Assembly: GCF_022899355.1 (NCBI RefSeq) | Contig: NZ_JALJCK010000003.1 | Coordinates: forward strand, 62,001-126,000 | Direction: 5' to 3' | Length of the DNA: 64,000 bases | From: Shinella yambaruensis | GTDB taxonomy: Bacteria; Pseudomonadota; Alphaproteobacteria; Rhizobiales; Rhizobiaceae | Part shown: positions 17,729-26,192 of the stretch, one piece after another | Layout of the letters: every line of letters begins with the position of its first letter | Numbering within the stretch: position 1 is the stretch's first letter | The notes under the pieces: model-generated | Seen by the model: only the letters and a program-made list of their open reading frames with translations | What the model was told of the DNA's origin: nothing | Database searches by the model: none | Made by a program: the position numbers and the translations under genes

Positions 17729-17776
17729 TTACCGAAATGTAAGATTGGCAGGCTGCTCTGTTACCGAAATGTAAGA
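17729..17776. promoter_or_regulatory. Two direct copies of a 16-bp operator-like sequence
   Basis: TTACCGAAATGTAAGA occurs exactly at 17729-17744 and 17761-17776, with starts 32 bases apart (about three helical turns). Each copy carries inverted TTAC/GTAA ends around six bases. They lie between the divergent RND adaptor gene (minus) and the cyclase-family gene (plus). Tandem sites on one DNA face are typical of OmpR/PhoB-type response regulators, but no such regulator is encoded next to them. Which of the two promoters is served is unknown; the distance favours the pump. Confidence 0.6.
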
Positions 17777-17927
17777 AAAGGCGGAGAAATCTTCCCGTCC
17801 CGCCCCTTCTGCGAGCACGCACATGACTGGACGCCTCCTGCGCTTGTGGTAGCTTTTTCCCGACCCCGGCGGCCAAGCCCTATTTCAGTATTCTTTCATC
17901 AACGCATTGAACGACAGGGGGAATTCC

Positions 17928-18749
17928 ATGTGTGACGCCTGCGTCATCGATACCGTCAAGAACCGCATGCTTTCGAGGAGGAGCTTTTTCCGCGCCGCTG
18001 CCGCGGGCGCTGCCACGGTCGCGGCCGCAAGTTCCGGGGCGCTCAGCCCGGCGCTCGCCCAGGCGCCGACGAAGGCAACGGACCTCACCCATGAGCTCTA
18101 CGAGGAATTTCCGACCTTTTTCGGGGAGCAGCAGTTCTGGCGCGAGCAGAAGTTCAATTACAAGGAACACAAGTTCAATCTCTTCGAACTGCGCGTGAAC
18201 GAGCATACCGGCACCCATCTCGACGCGCCGCTGCATTTCTCCGAGGACGGCAAGTCGGTGGCGGAAATCCCGGTCTCCGATCTCGTGGTGCCGCTCGCCG
18301 TCATCGACATCCGGGAGAAGGCCGCCGCCAATGCCGATGCGCAGCTGACGCCGGACGACATCAAGGCCTGGATCGCGGCCAATGGCGAGCTGCCGGAAAA
18401 GGCCTGCGTCGCGCTGCTTTCCGGCTGGGACAAGCATCTCGGCACCGACAAGTTCCGCAATGCCGATGGCGAGGGAAAGATGCACTTCCCCGGCTTCCAT
18501 GTCGAAGCGGTGCAGTATCTCGCGGAAAATTCGAGCGCGGTCGGCATCGCCGTCGATACGCTCTCGCTCGACTACGGCATCTCGCCGGATTTCGCGACGC
18601 ACTATTCCTGGCTCGCCTCGGGCCACTGGGGGCTTGAGGCGGCCGCCAATCTGGGAGAGCTTCCGGCCAGGGGCGCGACCCTCATCGTCGGCGCGCCCAA
18701 GGTGCGCGGCGGCACAGGCGGCCCGACCCGCGTCATCGCGCTGGCCTGA
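17928..18749 (+). CDS. Tat-exported cyclase-family (KynB-like) metal hydrolase
   Basis: Cyclase/arylformamidase-like enzyme of 273 residues. The N-terminus has a twin-arginine signal: SRRSFFRAAAAGAATVAAA followed by a hydrophobic stretch and cleavage near ALAQAP, so export of a folded metalloprotein is predicted. The family metal-binding motif HTGTHLDAPLHF is intact, and further conserved blocks (LLSGWD, FPGFHVEAV, DTLSLDYG) are present. ATG 17928 is preferred over an upstream TTG because AGGGGG sits at the right distance. A carboxymuconolactone decarboxylase-family gene follows after 50 bases. Related proteins hydrolyse formamide or cyclic compounds; the substrate here is not known, and periplasmic location argues against kynurenine breakdown. 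Confidence 0.85.
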   Translation: MCDACVIDTVKNRMLSRRSFFRAAAAGAATVAAASSGALSPALAQAPTKATDLTHELYEEFPTFFGEQQFWREQKFNYKEHKFNLFELRVNEHTGTHLDAPLHFSEDGKSVAEIPVSDLVVPLAVIDIREKAAANADAQLTPDDIKAWIAANGELPEKACVALLSGWDKHLGTDKFRNADGEGKMHFPGFHVEAVQYLAENSSAVGIAVDTLSLDYGISPDFATHYSWLASGHWGLEAAANLGELPARGATLIVGAPKVRGGTGGPTRVIALA

Positions 18750-18758
18750 TCCCCATCC

Positions 18759-18781
18759 GGCCGGCGGTTCCGCCGCCGGCC
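18759..18781 (+). other. Strong hairpin between the cyclase and AhpD-like genes
   Basis: Perfect 9-bp arms GGCCGGCGG and CCGCCGGCC around a 5-base loop, 9 bases after the cyclase stop. There is no following T-run. Such a structure could partly terminate or stabilise the upstream message and so separate the expression levels of the two genes. Confidence 0.45.
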
Positions 18782-18799
18782 CATTCACCCGGAGGAACC

Positions 18800-19213
18800 A
18801 TGAGCACCGTCAAGCCCGCCGACGATCTGGAAGCCGACCCGCGCGTCAAGGCGGTGTTCGACGATATCCGCGCCACCCGCAAATCGGACTTCGTCAACAA
18901 TATGTGGCGCTACCTCGCCTTCGACCCGGCGCTGCTGGAGCGCACCTGGGCGGAGGTGAAGGCCGTCATGGCGACGCCCTCGACGCTCGATCCGCTGGTC
19001 AAGGAAATGCTCTACATCGCCGTCTCGGTGACGAACGGCTGCAGCTACTGCGTCCATTCCCACACCGCCGCCGCGAAAGCCAAGGGCATGACGGACGGGC
19101 AATATGCCGAGCTGCTGTCCATCGTCTCGCTCGCCGGCAAGACGAACCAGCTCGCAACGGCCCTCCAGGTGCCCGTGGACGACGTCTTCGACGCGGACCG
19201 CGCAAGGGCCTGA
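18800..19213 (+). CDS. Carboxymuconolactone decarboxylase (AhpD-like) family protein
   Basis: A 137-residue protein of the CMD/AhpD fold, many of which are small thiol-disulfide redox proteins. The family motif is complete: EMLYIAVSVTNGCSYCVHSHT, in which the Cys-x-x-Cys and the nearby His form the peroxidase-type active site. A good ribosome-binding site (GGAGG at 18791-18795) precedes the ATG. It follows the Tat-exported cyclase gene and has no signal peptide, so it should be cytoplasmic. The redox partner and substrate are unknown; the two Cys argue for redox function rather than decarboxylation. Confidence 0.87.
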   Translation: MSTVKPADDLEADPRVKAVFDDIRATRKSDFVNNMWRYLAFDPALLERTWAEVKAVMATPSTLDPLVKEMLYIAVSVTNGCSYCVHSHTAAAKAKGMTDGQYAELLSIVSLAGKTNQLATALQVPVDDVFDADRARA

Positions 19214-19315
19214 AGGCCGCCGCTTTCCACAATCTTGCGGCCATTCTTCTTCCCCGCGGAATAAAAGCAGAACGGAAAACTGGCCTTTCGGGGCCGAATC
19301 ACTACATTGAGCCGC

Positions 19316-21772
19316 ATGATCAGCGGTTACGACGACATTCCCTTCTTCGACGAGGACCCGCAGCTCGCCGGCAAGCCCGCGGCACCGGCCAAGCCGACGG
19401 GCGGCATCGCCGCGCGCGCCATGGCGGCGCGCGATGCGCACCGGGCGCCGGATTATCTCTCCGGCCTCAACCCCGAACAGCGCGAGGCGGTGGAAACGCT
19501 CGACGGCCCCGTCCTGGTGCTCGCCGGCGCCGGCACCGGCAAGACGCGCGTGCTCACCACCCGCATCGCCCATATCCTCGCCACCGGCCGGGCCTTTCCC
19601 AGCCAGATGCTGGCCGTGACCTTCACCAACAAGGCCGCGCGCGAGATGAAGGAGCGCATCGGCCTCCTCGTCGGCGGCGCCGTCGAGGGCATGCCCTGGC
19701 TCGGCACCTTCCACTCGATCGGCGTCAAGCTGCTGCGCCGCCATGCCGAACTCGTCGGCCTCCGGTCGGATTTCTCCATTCTCGACACCGACGACGTGGT
19801 GCGGCTGATCAAGCAGATCATCCAGGCAGAAGGCATCGACGACAAGCGCTGGCCGGCCAAGCAGTTCGCCGGCATGATCGACACCTGGAAGAACAAGGGC
19901 CTCGATCCGGCGCAGATCCCCGAGGGCGACGCGCGTGCCTTCGCCAACGGCAAGGGCCGCGAACTCTACGTCGCCTACCAGAACCGCCTGAAGACGCTGA
20001 ACGCCTGCGACTTCGGCGACCTCCTGCTGCACCCGATCCGCCTGTTCCGCGCCAATCCGGATGTGTTGGCCGAATACCACCAGAAATTCCGCTACATCCT
20101 CGTCGATGAGTACCAGGACACCAACACCGCGCAGTACATGTGGCTGCGCCTTCTCGCCCAGCGGCCGAAGGGCACGCCGCAGAACGTCTGCTGCGTCGGC
20201 GACGACGACCAGTCGATCTACGGCTGGCGCGGCGCGGAAGTGGACAACATCCTGCGCTTCGAGAAGGATTTCCCGGGCGCGAAGGTCATCAAGCTGGAGC
20301 GCAACTACCGCTCCACCGCCCATATCCTCGGCGCCGCCGGCCATCTCATCGCCCATAACGAGGACCGCCTCGGCAAGACGCTCTTCACCGACCGGCGCGA
20401 TCCCGACGACGACAAGGTCGTCGTGCACGCCGCCTGGGATTCGGAGGAAGAGGCCCGCGCCGTCGGCGAGGAGATCGAACAGCTCCAGCGCAAGGAGCAC
20501 AAGCTGAACGACATGGCGATCCTCGTGCGCGCCTCCTTCCAGATGCGCGAATTCGAAGACCGTTTCGTCACGCTCGGCCTCAACTACCGCGTCATCGGCG
20601 GCCCGCGCTTCTACGAGCGGCTCGAGATCCGCGACGCGCTCGCCTATTTCCGCCTGGTCAGCCAGCCGGCCGACGACCTCGCCTTCGAGCGCATCGTCAA
20701 CACGCCCAAGCGCGGCCTCGGCGATACGACGATCCGCAACCTGCACGACTATGCGCGCGCCCGCGACATCCCCATGCTCGCCGCCGCCGCCGACATCATC
20801 GAGACGGACGAGCTGAAGCCGAAGGCGCGCAAGGCCCTCTTCGACGTCGTCACCGATTTCCGCCGCTGGCAGTCGCTGCTGGAGACCATGCCGCACACCG
20901 AGCTTGCCGAGCAGATCCTCGACGAGAGCGGCTACACCGCCATGTGGCAGGCCGACAAGTCGGCCGAGGCGCCGGGCCGCCTCGAAAACCTCAAGGAACT
21001 CATCCGTTCGATGGAGGCCTTCGAATCGATGCGCGGCTTCCTCGAACATGTCTCGCTCGTCATGGATGCCGAGCAGAACGAGAACCTCGATGCCGTCTCG
21101 ATCATGACGCTGCACTCGGCCAAGGGCCTCGAATTCGAGACCGTCTTCCTGCCCGGCTGGGAGGAAGGCCTCTTCCCGCACCAGCGCTCGCTCGACGAGG
21201 GCGGCCGCTCGGGGCTCGAGGAGGAACGCCGCCTCGCCTATGTCGGCATCACGCGCGCCAAGCGCCGCTGCCATATCTGGTTCGTCTCCAACCGCCGCAT
21301 CCACGGCCTCTGGCAGACGACCCTGCCCTCGCGCTTCCTCGACGAACTGCCGGAAGCCCATGTCGAGGTGGCCGAGGTCGAACAATCCTACGGCGGCTAC
21401 GGCCGCGGCGGCTATGGCCAGTCGCGCTTCGACAAGCAGGAGCCTTTCCAGAACGCCTATTCGACGCCCGGCTGGCGGCGTGCCCAGGCGAACCGCACCG
21501 ATGCGACGCGCGACAACTGGGGCTCACGCTCCGGCCATGCGGTCGAGCGCATCGGCTATGGCGAGAGCGGGCCGCGCGCACGCACCATCGACGGCGAGCT
21601 CGTGGCGAAATCGACCGTGAGCGAGCCGTCGAAATTTGCGATCGGCGACCGCGTCTTCCACATGAAGTTCGGCAACGGCAACGTGGCGGCGATCGAGGGC
21701 AACAAGCTGACGATCAATTTCGACCGCGCGGGCCAGAAGCGCGTGCTGGACGGCTTTGTCGAAAAGGCCTGA
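19316..21772 (+). CDS. uvrD: ATP-dependent DNA helicase UvrD/PcrA
   Basis: Superfamily 1A 3'-5' helicase used in repair and in removing proteins from DNA. It has 818 residues from ATG 19316. Helicase motifs in order: LNPEQREAV (Q motif), AGAGTGKTRVLT (Walker A), LVDEYQDTN (motif II), GDDDQSIYGWRGAE (III), NYRST (IV), TLHSAKGLEFETVFLPG (V) and EEERRLAYVGITRAKR (VI). A Gly/Tyr-rich linker near residues 700-720 leads to a C-terminal KFAIGDRVFHMKFGNGNV segment that resembles the PcrA/UvrD Tudor-like domain for RNA polymerase contact. A TTG nine bases upstream is an alternative start. It stands alone; a palindromic repeat follows. Confidence 0.96.
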   Translation: MISGYDDIPFFDEDPQLAGKPAAPAKPTGGIAARAMAARDAHRAPDYLSGLNPEQREAVETLDGPVLVLAGAGTGKTRVLTTRIAHILATGRAFPSQMLAVTFTNKAAREMKERIGLLVGGAVEGMPWLGTFHSIGVKLLRRHAELVGLRSDFSILDTDDVVRLIKQIIQAEGIDDKRWPAKQFAGMIDTWKNKGLDPAQIPEGDARAFANGKGRELYVAYQNRLKTLNACDFGDLLLHPIRLFRANPDVLAEYHQKFRYILVDEYQDTNTAQYMWLRLLAQRPKGTPQNVCCVGDDDQSIYGWRGAEVDNILRFEKDFPGAKVIKLERNYRSTAHILGAAGHLIAHNEDRLGKTLFTDRRDPDDDKVVVHAAWDSEEEARAVGEEIEQLQRKEHKLNDMAILVRASFQMREFEDRFVTLGLNYRVIGGPRFYERLEIRDALAYFRLVSQPADDLAFERIVNTPKRGLGDTTIRNLHDYARARDIPMLAAAADIIETDELKPKARKALFDVVTDFRRWQSLLETMPHTELAEQILDESGYTAMWQADKSAEAPGRLENLKELIRSMEAFESMRGFLEHVSLVMDAEQNENLDAVSIMTLHSAKGLEFETVFLPGWEEGLFPHQRSLDEGGRSGLEEERRLAYVGITRAKRRCHIWFVSNRRIHGLWQTTLPSRFLDELPEAHVEVAEVEQSYGGYGRGGYGQSRFDKQEPFQNAYSTPGWRRAQANRTDATRDNWGSRSGHAVERIGYGESGPRARTIDGELVAKSTVSEPSKFAIGDRVFHMKFGNGNVAAIEGNKLTINFDRAGQKRVLDGFVEKA

Positions 21773-21805
21773 TCGGCGGCATCTGATTATTATCGTATCC
21801 GGTCT

Positions 21806-21962
21806 CACCCCCCTCTGCCCTGCCGGGCATCTCCCCCTCAAGGGGGGAGATTGGATGGAGGACCGTGCCGCCAAATTACGACGTTGCTGACCAAGCAAGG
21901 TTTTCGCCTCTTGCCGATCTCCCCCCTTGAGGGGGAGATGCCCGGCAGGGCAGAGGGGGGTG
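21806..21962. repeat. Long intergenic palindromic repeat, second type
   Basis: A 157-base element whose ends mirror each other: it starts CACCCCCCTCTGCCCTGCC and ends with the complement, with inner blocks CTCCCCCTCAAGGGGGGAG and its counterpart around CCCCCTTGAGGGGG. It lies between the convergent helicase and DUF2778 genes. The sequence differs from the three RIME-like copies in this window but has the same plan of paired short palindromes. Transcribed from either side it would fold into a large hairpin and may act as a shared transcription end. Confidence 0.8.
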
Positions 21963-21984
21963 CCACCGCCGCCCATGAGAGCAA

Positions 21985-23175
21985 TCAGGCGCCGGCCTTG
22001 CGATAGAGCGCGGCGAGCTGCGTGCGGGAGGACGGCAGTTCCGGGACCACGACCAGCATGGTCACATGGCCGCGCTTGAAGGCGTTAAGGAACGGCTCGT
22101 AGTTCTGGAAGGCGACACAGCCATGCGAGCCCTTCTGGCCGCGCAGCAGGTTGGTGTGCGTCAGAAGACCCGTGCGGTTCTTCGGATCGCGACCGTCGAT
22201 CGACGTCATGCGGATCGCCTCGACGCCGTGGAAGCGCCGCTCGCGCATCTTCAGGCGATAGATGCCGGCCGGCGTCGGCCCGTTCATCTTGACATGCTCA
22301 TAACGCGGATTGTCGCGCATCTTGCCGATGCCGGAATGGGCACGCAGCTTCGTGCCGTCGGGCATGTAGACCGTCGCGTTGGAGACATCGTAGATCGCGA
22401 CCTTCGTGCCGCGGCCCGGCCAGCCGGTACCGCTGCCGCCCTTGCTCTTGAAGAGGTCGCCGAACAGCGAGCGCTCGGGCTTGACGAGGGCGACGTCTTC
22501 CCTGTCCCTGGTCTTCGCATCCTCGCGCCTGGTGCGCGCGACGGGCTTTTCCTCCACCACCGGCTTTTCGATGGTGACCGTCTCCAGCGCGGGCTTTGCC
22601 TCCGGCAGCGGGATCTGGCCGAGAAGGTTTTCCTCCTCCGCCTCCGGCTTCTGCATGACGAGGCCGAAGGGCTGGATGTCCTTGCGGGCGGAAACGTCCT
22701 CGACGAGCGCCGTCACCATGGTCGGCTGGCCGGTGATCCGCTTTTCGTCTTCCACGGAACGCTCGGCGCGGGCGATGGCCGCCTCGATCATCGCCGCCTT
22801 CGCCTTCTCCCGCTTGACGGCGGCGGCGAGCTGAATGGAAATCCGGCGCTGATGGGCGACCTGGATGGCCTCCGCGGTCAATTGCTTCTGGCGCAGCTCG
22901 CTTTCCGACGGCGACGAGAGCCGCGAAAACTTCGCGACCTTCACCATGCGCTCGGTGTGGTTCTTCTCCGTTGAAACGGGTTTGCCGTGAAGGGAAGCGG
23001 CCATTGTCTTCTTGCCCTCGGAAAGCAGGGAAGCCGCGTCCTGCATTGCGCCGAGCGTCGAGACGACAGCCCAGGCGGAACCGGCGACGACGCCGCAAGC
23101 CAGGAACGTGCTGAGAAGGATACCCCCCCGGCGGGATTTCGACGCGGAACGCGCGGAACTGTATACAGACGCCAT
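21985..23175 (-). CDS. DUF2778 (L,D-transpeptidase-like) membrane-anchored protein
   Basis: A 396-residue envelope protein. One N-terminal membrane anchor lies at about residues 20-42 (ILLSTFLACGVVAGSAWAVV). A long charged, mainly helical and Pro/Glu-rich region follows (about 60-260). The C-terminal domain matches DUF2778: AIYDVSNATVYMPDGTKLRAHSG, TPAGIYRLKMRERRFHGVEA and the catalytic-type block THTNLLRGQKGSHGCVAF, with His and Cys as in L,D-transpeptidases and the Tlde1 effector group. Peptidoglycan cross-link or tail editing is therefore likely. ATG 23175 is preferred because upstream codons form no conserved sequence and the membrane anchor then sits near the N-terminus. No secretion-system genes are nearby, so a housekeeping role is more likely than an effector role. 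Confidence 0.85.
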   Translation of the reverse strand: MASVYSSARSASKSRRGGILLSTFLACGVVAGSAWAVVSTLGAMQDAASLLSEGKKTMAASLHGKPVSTEKNHTERMVKVAKFSRLSSPSESELRQKQLTAEAIQVAHQRRISIQLAAAVKREKAKAAMIEAAIARAERSVEDEKRITGQPTMVTALVEDVSARKDIQPFGLVMQKPEAEEENLLGQIPLPEAKPALETVTIEKPVVEEKPVARTRREDAKTRDREDVALVKPERSLFGDLFKSKGGSGTGWPGRGTKVAIYDVSNATVYMPDGTKLRAHSGIGKMRDNPRYEHVKMNGPTPAGIYRLKMRERRFHGVEAIRMTSIDGRDPKNRTGLLTHTNLLRGQKGSHGCVAFQNYEPFLNAFKRGHVTMLVVVPELPSSRTQLAALYRKAGA

Positions 23176-23428
23176 GATACTCGTTACCCGATACTCGTTA
23201 CTCGACGCGGCCGCGGAAAACACGCTCCGGAAGCCGTTACGCTTGCGGCAGGCGGCGGGATCACGCGTCCCGGGCTTCTGCCGAACGAGCAAAGAATGGC
23301 GAAATATGGTAAGCAATTCCTAAACGGCGCCTCGCGTTTTTGAAGGAGTCTGCCGGACGGTCCTCAACATCCGGCAAAGCTGCCTTTCACGAGAATGCGG
23401 CGCGGGCGTGTCGAAAGTCCGCGTATCC

Positions 23429-24862
23429 CTAGAACTGGGGATGCCGGGAAAGCCAGTCGGTGGCCGCCTCGTAGCGCGCGGCGGCGGCCAGCACGTCGCG
23501 GTCGGCCCGCGGGCGGCCGATGATCTGGATGCCGGCGGGCAATCCGTTCGCGCCGAAACCGGCCGGCATGGCGGCGACGGGAAGGCCGGCCAGCGTCGGG
23601 CCTATGACCACCTCCATCCAGCGATGATAGGTATCCATCGCCCGCCCCGCGATCGCCTTCGGCCAGTCGAGCCCGGCCTCGAAGGGGAAGACCTGGGCGG
23701 AGGGCAGGATCAGGAAATCGTAGCGTTCGAAGAGGCCGGAGATGTGGCGCTGCCAGTCGCTGCGGCCGAGCGAGGCGGCATAGACCTCCGCCGCCGAGAG
23801 GTTCCGGCCGTTCTCGATTTCCCAGATCATCTCCGGCTTCATGCGTGCGCGCCGGTCCGGATCGGCATAGTCGGCCGCCTGGCCGTTGGCGACGAGGAAA
23901 TGGCGCAGCGTGCGCCAGGTCTGCCAGAGCCGCGCCATGTCGAAGCCCGGCGGCACCTCCTCCACGCGGCATCCAAGCCGCCGGAAGACGTCGAGCGAGG
24001 CGCGGCAAAGCTCCAGCACGCCGGGCTCGAAGGGAAGGTAGCCGTCGAAATCGCCGAGCCAGCCGATGCGGGCGCCGGAGAGATCGTGGTCGGCATCGAA
24101 CGCGAGGTCATCGTCGGGAAGCGACAGCGGGTCGCGCGGATCGTGGCCGGATTGCGTCGCCAGGAGGGCGGCGACATCGGCGACGCTGCGCCCCATCGGG
24201 CCGTTGACCGCGAGCTGGCCGAGGAAGAGCTCGGTGTTGAGCGAGGGCACCCGGCCGAAGGACGGGCGGAAGCCGACGACATTGTTGAAGCCGGCGGGAT
24301 TGCGCAGCGAGCCCATCATGTCGCTGCCGTCGGCGACCGGCAGCAGCCGGGCCGCCAGCCCCGCCGCCGCGCCGCCCGAGGAGCCGCCGGCACTCCTGCC
24401 GGTATCGTAGGGATTGCGCGTGACGCCGAAGACCGGATTGTAGGTGTGCGAGCCGAGGCCCATTTCCGGCGCATTGGTCTTGCCGATGACGATGGCGCCG
24501 GCCGCCCGGATGCGCTCGACATGGATGTCGTCGTAGTCGGGCACGAAATCCGCATAGTTGGCCGAACCGAAGGAGCAGAGGATGCCCTTCGCCTCGGAAA
24601 GGTCCTTCACCGCGAAAGGCATGCCGTGCAGCCAGCCGCGATGGTCCCCCGCCGCAAGCGCCCGGTCCGCCGCCTCCGCCTCGGCCAGCAGCACATCGGC
24701 CGGGCGCAGGCTGACAAGGGCGTTGAGGCGCGGGTTGATCGCCTCGATGCGGGAAAGATAGGCCGCCATGACGCTGCGGCAGTCGAGCCGGCGCTCGGCG
24801 ATGGCGGCGGAAAGGGCAAGGGCGGAAAGGTCGGTGATGTCCTGCAAGGTCGGCTCCGGCAT
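23429..24862 (-). CDS. Amidase signature family enzyme
   Basis: Hydrolyses a carboxamide to acid and ammonia, or is a related amidohydrolase. It has 477 residues, typical for the family. The Ser-cisSer-Lys triad is visible: Lys in HGMPFAVKDLSEAKG (about residue 85), and the Gly/Ser-rich signature TGRSAGGSSGGAAAGLAARLLPVADGSD with the two serines. The end of the protein has the usual GLPAGIQIIGRP block. It is unlikely to be the GatA subunit because gatC and gatB are absent. It lies downstream of the DUF1772 gene on the same strand with a 49-base gap. The substrate cannot be told from sequence. Confidence 0.9.
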   Translation of the reverse strand: MPEPTLQDITDLSALALSAAIAERRLDCRSVMAAYLSRIEAINPRLNALVSLRPADVLLAEAEAADRALAAGDHRGWLHGMPFAVKDLSEAKGILCSFGSANYADFVPDYDDIHVERIRAAGAIVIGKTNAPEMGLGSHTYNPVFGVTRNPYDTGRSAGGSSGGAAAGLAARLLPVADGSDMMGSLRNPAGFNNVVGFRPSFGRVPSLNTELFLGQLAVNGPMGRSVADVAALLATQSGHDPRDPLSLPDDDLAFDADHDLSGARIGWLGDFDGYLPFEPGVLELCRASLDVFRRLGCRVEEVPPGFDMARLWQTWRTLRHFLVANGQAADYADPDRRARMKPEMIWEIENGRNLSAAEVYAASLGRSDWQRHISGLFERYDFLILPSAQVFPFEAGLDWPKAIAGRAMDTYHRWMEVVIGPTLAGLPVAAMPAGFGANGLPAGIQIIGRPRADRDVLAAAARYEAATDWLSRHPQF

Positions 24863-24911
24863 TCGTCTGGAACAGAGCTAGCAGGCGGAAGGAAGGAGCG
24901 CCAGCCCGGTC

Positions 24912-25403
24912 CTAGCCGGGCGGGACGCCCTGACGGAAGGCGAGCGCGAAGAAACCGACGGCGGCGAGCGAGCCGACCGTGCGCACGTGGTTCCACATCG
25001 TCCAGACGCCGAGATAGCGCTGCCAGAGGGCCGCCTGTTCAGGGCTGCCGACGGGTGCGGCGGCGAGCGCCTCGTTGAGCGGCACGTTGAAGACGATCGT
25101 CACGCCGATGACGGCGAGGAGGAAGACGACGCCACCCGCCGCAGCCAGCAGGCCGCCGGCTCCGCCCTGCAGGAAGCCGAAGACCGCCAGCACCAGCGAC
25201 AGCAACGCCCCGCCGAAGAAGGCCGAGAAGAACCAGGGGTTCTGAATGACGGCATTGATGGCGTTCATCGCCGCTGCCCCTTCCGCCGGCGAAAGGCGGG
25301 TGAAGGCCGCCATGATGCAGACCGAGAAGATGAAGAACAGCCCGGCATTCAGCGCCGCGGCGAGAATGGAAAGGAAGGTCAGGATGGGAAAGGCGCTTGC
25401 CAT
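24912..25403 (-). CDS. DUF1772 (anthrone oxygenase-like) membrane protein
   Basis: A 163-residue integral membrane protein with four hydrophobic segments: FPILTFLSILAAALNAGLFFIFSV, PWFFSAFFGGALLSLVLAVFGFL, GLLAAAGGVVFLLAVIGVTIVF, and a last one near VGSLAAVGFFALAF. The order and the NVPLNEAL and WNHVRTVGS blocks match DUF1772, a family that includes anthrone oxygenase-like proteins. ATG 25403 puts the first helix at the N-terminus. It is transcribed away from a TetR gene across two dyad operators, so TetR control is very likely. Function in bacteria unknown. Confidence 0.85.
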   Translation of the reverse strand: MASAFPILTFLSILAAALNAGLFFIFSVCIMAAFTRLSPAEGAAAMNAINAVIQNPWFFSAFFGGALLSLVLAVFGFLQGGAGGLLAAAGGVVFLLAVIGVTIVFNVPLNEALAAAPVGSPEQAALWQRYLGVWTMWNHVRTVGSLAAVGFFALAFRQGVPPG

Positions 25404-25498
25404 GGTCGGGTCCTCCAGAAGCCGTTTCGTCCGCATCACGGGCGCGTTAAAAAATCGCGTGGCGGTCGGTCGGCCCCGCGCGCGGCATCGCCGCCCGA

Positions 25499-25547
25499 AA
25501 ATATGAGTAATCCTCATATTTGCAAAATGTGAGGAATGCTCGTATTT
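25499..25547. promoter_or_regulatory. Two tandem TetR-type dyad operators
   Basis: AAATATGAG-TAATC-CTCATATTT at 25499-25521 is a perfect 9-bp inverted repeat with a 5-base spacer; AAATGTGAG-GAATG-CTCGTATTT at 25525-25547 is a diverged copy with the same spacing. Their centres are 26 bases apart. They lie between the divergent DUF1772 and TetR genes, 36 bases before the TetR start codon. Layout is typical of a self-regulating TetR repressor that also controls its divergent neighbour. Confidence 0.8.
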
Positions 25548-25582
25548 GTCAAGACCAATCGAACGTCCTCTTGGAAAGACCG

Positions 25583-26191
25583 ATGGCCGAACCGCAGACG
25601 CGCCGTGCACCGACCCAGAAGCGCAGCCGCGAACGGGTGGACGCCATCCTCGCCAATGCAACGGACATGATCGCGCAGGCGGGCAGCGACGCCCTGCGCA
25701 TGAGCGAGCTCGCCCAGCGCACGGGCATCTCGATCGGCTCGCTCTACCAGTATTTTCCCGACAAGAGCGCGGTGGTGCACGCGCTTGCCGAACGCTGCAA
25801 CGCGGAAAGCCGCGCCTGCATCGCCGAAGGCCTTGCCGCCGTCGGCAGCATGGAGGCGCTTGCCGACGCCTTCGGCAGCCTGATCGACACCTATTACGCG
25901 ATCTTCCTCGCCGAGCCGGTCATCCGCGACATCTGGTCCGCCGTGCAGGCGGACGGGGCGCTGCGGGCCATGGAGGTGGAGGAGAGCCGCCGCAACGGCG
26001 CCCTGCTCGCCGCCCGGCTGCGGATGCTGCGCCCCACGGCCGATGCCGCCCGGATCGAGGCGGCCGCCCTCCTCGTCATGCATCTCGGCGAGGCGACGAT
26101 GCGCCTTGCCGTCTCGGTCGACCGGGCGGAAGGCGACAGGCTGGTCGCGGCCTACAAGCGCATGGCGATCCGGGAGCTGACGGCGCTGTAG
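25583..26191 (+). CDS. TetR-family transcriptional regulator
   Basis: A 202-residue repressor. The N-terminal helix-turn-helix is clear: RERVDAILANATDMIAQAG, then MSELAQRTGISIGSLYQYFPDKSAVV (about residues 38-65). The C-terminal ligand-binding half is Ala/Leu-rich and shows no diagnostic ligand motif. ATG 25583 is preferred over an upstream in-frame start because the latter would place the coding region inside the second operator. It is divergent from the DUF1772 gene and convergent with the next hypothetical gene, where the stops are separated by only one base. Confidence 0.9.
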   Translation: MAEPQTRRAPTQKRSRERVDAILANATDMIAQAGSDALRMSELAQRTGISIGSLYQYFPDKSAVVHALAERCNAESRACIAEGLAAVGSMEALADAFGSLIDTYYAIFLAEPVIRDIWSAVQADGALRAMEVEESRRNGALLAARLRMLRPTADAARIEAAALLVMHLGEATMRLAVSVDRAEGDRLVAAYKRMAIRELTAL

Positions 26192-26192
26192 C

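Noticed and set aside
18785-21385. 866-codon open frame on the minus strand opposite the helicase
   Set aside because: It is fully antisense to a helicase with all motifs intact, shows no family blocks and has the biased composition of a shadow frame.
23150-23210. Repeated ATACTCGTTAC sequence upstream of the DUF2778 gene
   Set aside because: Two short imperfect copies immediately around the start; too short and not clearly placed to call an operator.
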